Assembly: GCA_024402115.1 (NCBI GenBank)
Contig: JAKSJQ010000071.1
Coordinates: forward strand, 1-6,015
DNA length: 6,015 nt
Source: Bacteroidales bacterium
Lineage (GTDB): Bacteria > Bacteroidota > Bacteroidia > Bacteroidales > UBA932
Reading direction: 5' to 3'
The notes below the pieces were generated by a model. That model was not told where the DNA came from. It did not search any database and worked only from the letters and a program-made list of their open reading frames with translations. Shown piece after piece: positions 5,701 to 6,015 of this stretch. Positions within the stretch are counted from its first letter, which is position 1, and each line of letters begins with the position of its first letter. The position numbers were made by a program, and so were the translations under genes.

Positions 5701-5891
5701 TTTCCTCCGAGCGAGATGAAGGTGGATGCGAGACCTCCTTCCACAGGGACAGAGCAGATGTCTCCGTCGTAGGAGAAGTATATCTTGCTGCCGTCAGGGG
5801 AAAGGGACGGATGGTATGCAAAACGGATCGGTTCTGCTGAAGCGAGCGCTCCGAGAAGGAGCATCGATGCTGCGAGAAGTATTCTTTTCAT
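2715..5891 (-). CDS. Tricorn-family protease, secreted (beta-propellers, PDZ, S41-type catalytic domain)
   Basis: A 1058-residue Tricorn homologue, near full family length. Tricorn-type enzymes are large serine peptidases that cut peptides, usually into di- and tripeptides. Residues 1-19 form a signal peptide (MKRILLAASMLLLGALASA, likely cut before Glu20), so this copy works in the periplasm. The start at 5891 is chosen over 5927 because it begins the signal peptide and lies downstream of the promoter box. About residues 28-520 carry repeated beta-propeller motifs (SPDGSKIYFS, SPDGKWIAF, SADSKYIYF, SPDGKKFAL, SPDGKYMYL). A Lys/Asp/Glu-rich low-complexity linker spans about 529-579. The C1 helical region (about 686-755) holds NSSHLG with Ser747-His748; a PDZ domain covers about 767-848; the S41-like domain follows, with DLRYNNGG and the nucleophile Ser965 in LSDAE, and Glu1021 in LEHIGVTPD. 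By recalled alignment these match the Ser-His-Ser-Glu tetrad of archaeal Tricorn (745, 746, 965, 1023). All catalytic residues look intact. Transcribed alone. Confidence 0.93.
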   Translation of the reverse strand: MKRILLAASMLLLGALASAEPIRFAYHPSLSPDGSKIYFSYDGDICSVPVEGGLASTFISLGGNENYPVVSPDGKWIAFSSDIQGSNDVYVVSVNGGKARQLTFHEAGDVPVSWSADSKYIYFESTRGSARKTTFKVAVTGGTPSLMFDGFFNTVVNLVENPKTGEFLFNESMESISFPTRKRYVGDHNPNIKSWNPKSKDYKELTDYIGKDTWPMVDKAGNIYYVSDEYNQESNIVKYVKGGKPEQLTSFDKSIQYPSIAADGSAIVFLKEYQINVLDLKSGKTSVPEISVAAGGVTVKRSFSDQKPTYASVSPDGKKFALVIRGELYVADAKCEYLTKLKTPSDERVNEAEWSKDNKTIYYTRTNKGYINLYKISGDGSSAESAVYEPKAIIKGLSVSNKRDKLAFIDGNSSVKVCEMESGNVFEVAEAEFWSYQSYDISFSADDSYLAFEAMNRFESDIYVYSFKDKKLTNMTSSASSEGGMVFSPDGKYMYLLANLTATTFPRGGATYLYKLPLQKYDTAFKSDKYDKLFEEDKKDEPKDEAKDGGKASKKNAKTVKEEPKKDADKADKKEEMKIDFSNIFRRMQRVDYEGSQNGLFVFAAKGKELLLYSAYSNGQRAAFALDLKDPEAKPKRIKEFNGGGFFASDEELFAIGGGGLYKIDPNSLSASKIDVSKNVEKVLSDEFSQMFYECWGALDQNYYDVNFHGADWKAVREYYASLLPYVRTRDNLRTLLADMLGELNSSHLGFSSTGSEERTETRMRTYLTGIVFSADDPYKVERIIPDSPADKYGLDIKKNDVLVAVNGEKVDNSVNRESYFTSSVQMDELSLTFRRGGKENEVKVHTTSPSAIRSLEYREWEDQRRSMVEKKTDGRVAYLHMQAMGDEDLNNFLLDMHTYADDKDAIILDLRYNNGGNVHKEVIDFLRQQEHFQWSFRDFPKTTHPNVVPAGKPIVVLVNEHSLSDAEVTSNGIKTLGIAKLVGTETYRWIIFTSSVRLIDGSTCRMPAWGCYSVSGEDLEHIGVTPDIYVKNTFKDRLEGKDPQLDAAIKEVLSQLK

Positions 5892-5924
5892 CGGATGTGT
5901 TTTTTCGGTCTTGTGATTATACTG

Positions 5925-5932
5925 CAAAGATA
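5925..5932 (-). promoter_or_regulatory. Bacteroidetes -7 promoter box (TATCTTTG) for the Tricorn protease gene
   Basis: On the minus strand this reads TATCTTTG, an exact match to TAnnTTTG. It predicts a transcript start near 5918 and a leader of about 27 nt before the ATG at 5891. No TTTG is visible at the -33 distance. A 5-3-5 inverted repeat AATAC-TAC-GTATT (5936-5948) lies directly upstream of the box. Confidence 0.6.
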
Positions 5933-6015
5933 TGAAATACTACGTATTGATGTGCAGTAGGTAGAATTTTGTGTAACTTGTATCATAACCTGTATCGCTT
6001 TCTGCCAAGAAATGT
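5933..6015. other. Right-edge region without a supported gene
   Basis: A/T-rich sequence upstream of the protease promoter. On the minus strand one frame is open from the edge to a TAG at 5942-5940 (24 codons, ending YLLHINT) and could be the tail of a gene lying outside, but nothing in it is recognisable. Two direct copies of TGTATC (5979-5984 and 5991-5996) are spaced 12 bp apart. I see no RNA gene or promoter box on the plus strand. Confidence 0.3.

Noticed and set aside
5979..5996. TGTATC direct repeats 12 bp apart at the right edge
   Set aside because: Two hexamers in A/T-rich sequence are easily expected by chance, and there is no promoter box next to them.

Overview
The window looks like a chromosomal segment from a member of the Bacteroidales (Bacteroidetes). 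Several genes are preceded by the Bacteroidetes -7 promoter box TAnnTTTG (TATATTTG, TAGCTTTG and TATCTTTG, plus a near match CATATTTG). Strong Shine-Dalgarno sequences are mostly absent. The gene content (a Tricorn-type protease with a Lys/Asp/Glu-rich linker, a lipoprotein alpha/beta hydrolase, a FucI/AraA-type isomerase) also fits a gut or rumen Bacteroidales. Genus cannot be fixed from the sequence.

Layout. (1) Left, minus strand, about 709 to 1: a probable three-gene unit starting at a TATATTTG promoter. It holds a 71-residue single-pass membrane protein, a 63-residue protein that looks like a nucleoside 2-deoxyribosyltransferase-type protein missing its middle, and the first 65 residues of an L-fucose/L-arabinose isomerase family protein that runs off the left edge. 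(2) 650-839: a divergent intergenic region packed with short inverted repeats. (3) 840-2257, plus strand: a LysE/RhtB-type exporter followed 20 bp later by a secreted lipoprotein alpha/beta hydrolase of the cinnamoyl/feruloyl-esterase-like kind. (4) 2276-2681, plus strand: a perfect 8-bp inverted repeat, a TAGCTTTG promoter and two tandem small ORFs (57 and 48 codons) that I do not recognise. (5) 2715-5891, minus strand: a complete 1058-residue Tricorn-family protease with signal peptide, beta-propeller repeats, PDZ and S41-like catalytic domain, convergent with the small ORF pair. The right edge (5933-6015) holds no gene I can support.

The exporter and hydrolase are probably co-transcribed, but no shared pathway is evident. 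The Tricorn homologue is a stand-alone periplasmic peptide-degrading enzyme. I see no CRISPR array, insertion sequence, tRNA, rRNA or recognisable defence system. The most unusual parts are the small-protein pair behind a palindromic promoter, the internally shortened deoxyribosyltransferase-like gene, and two promoters whose -33 position is occupied by a palindrome instead of a recognisable -33 element.
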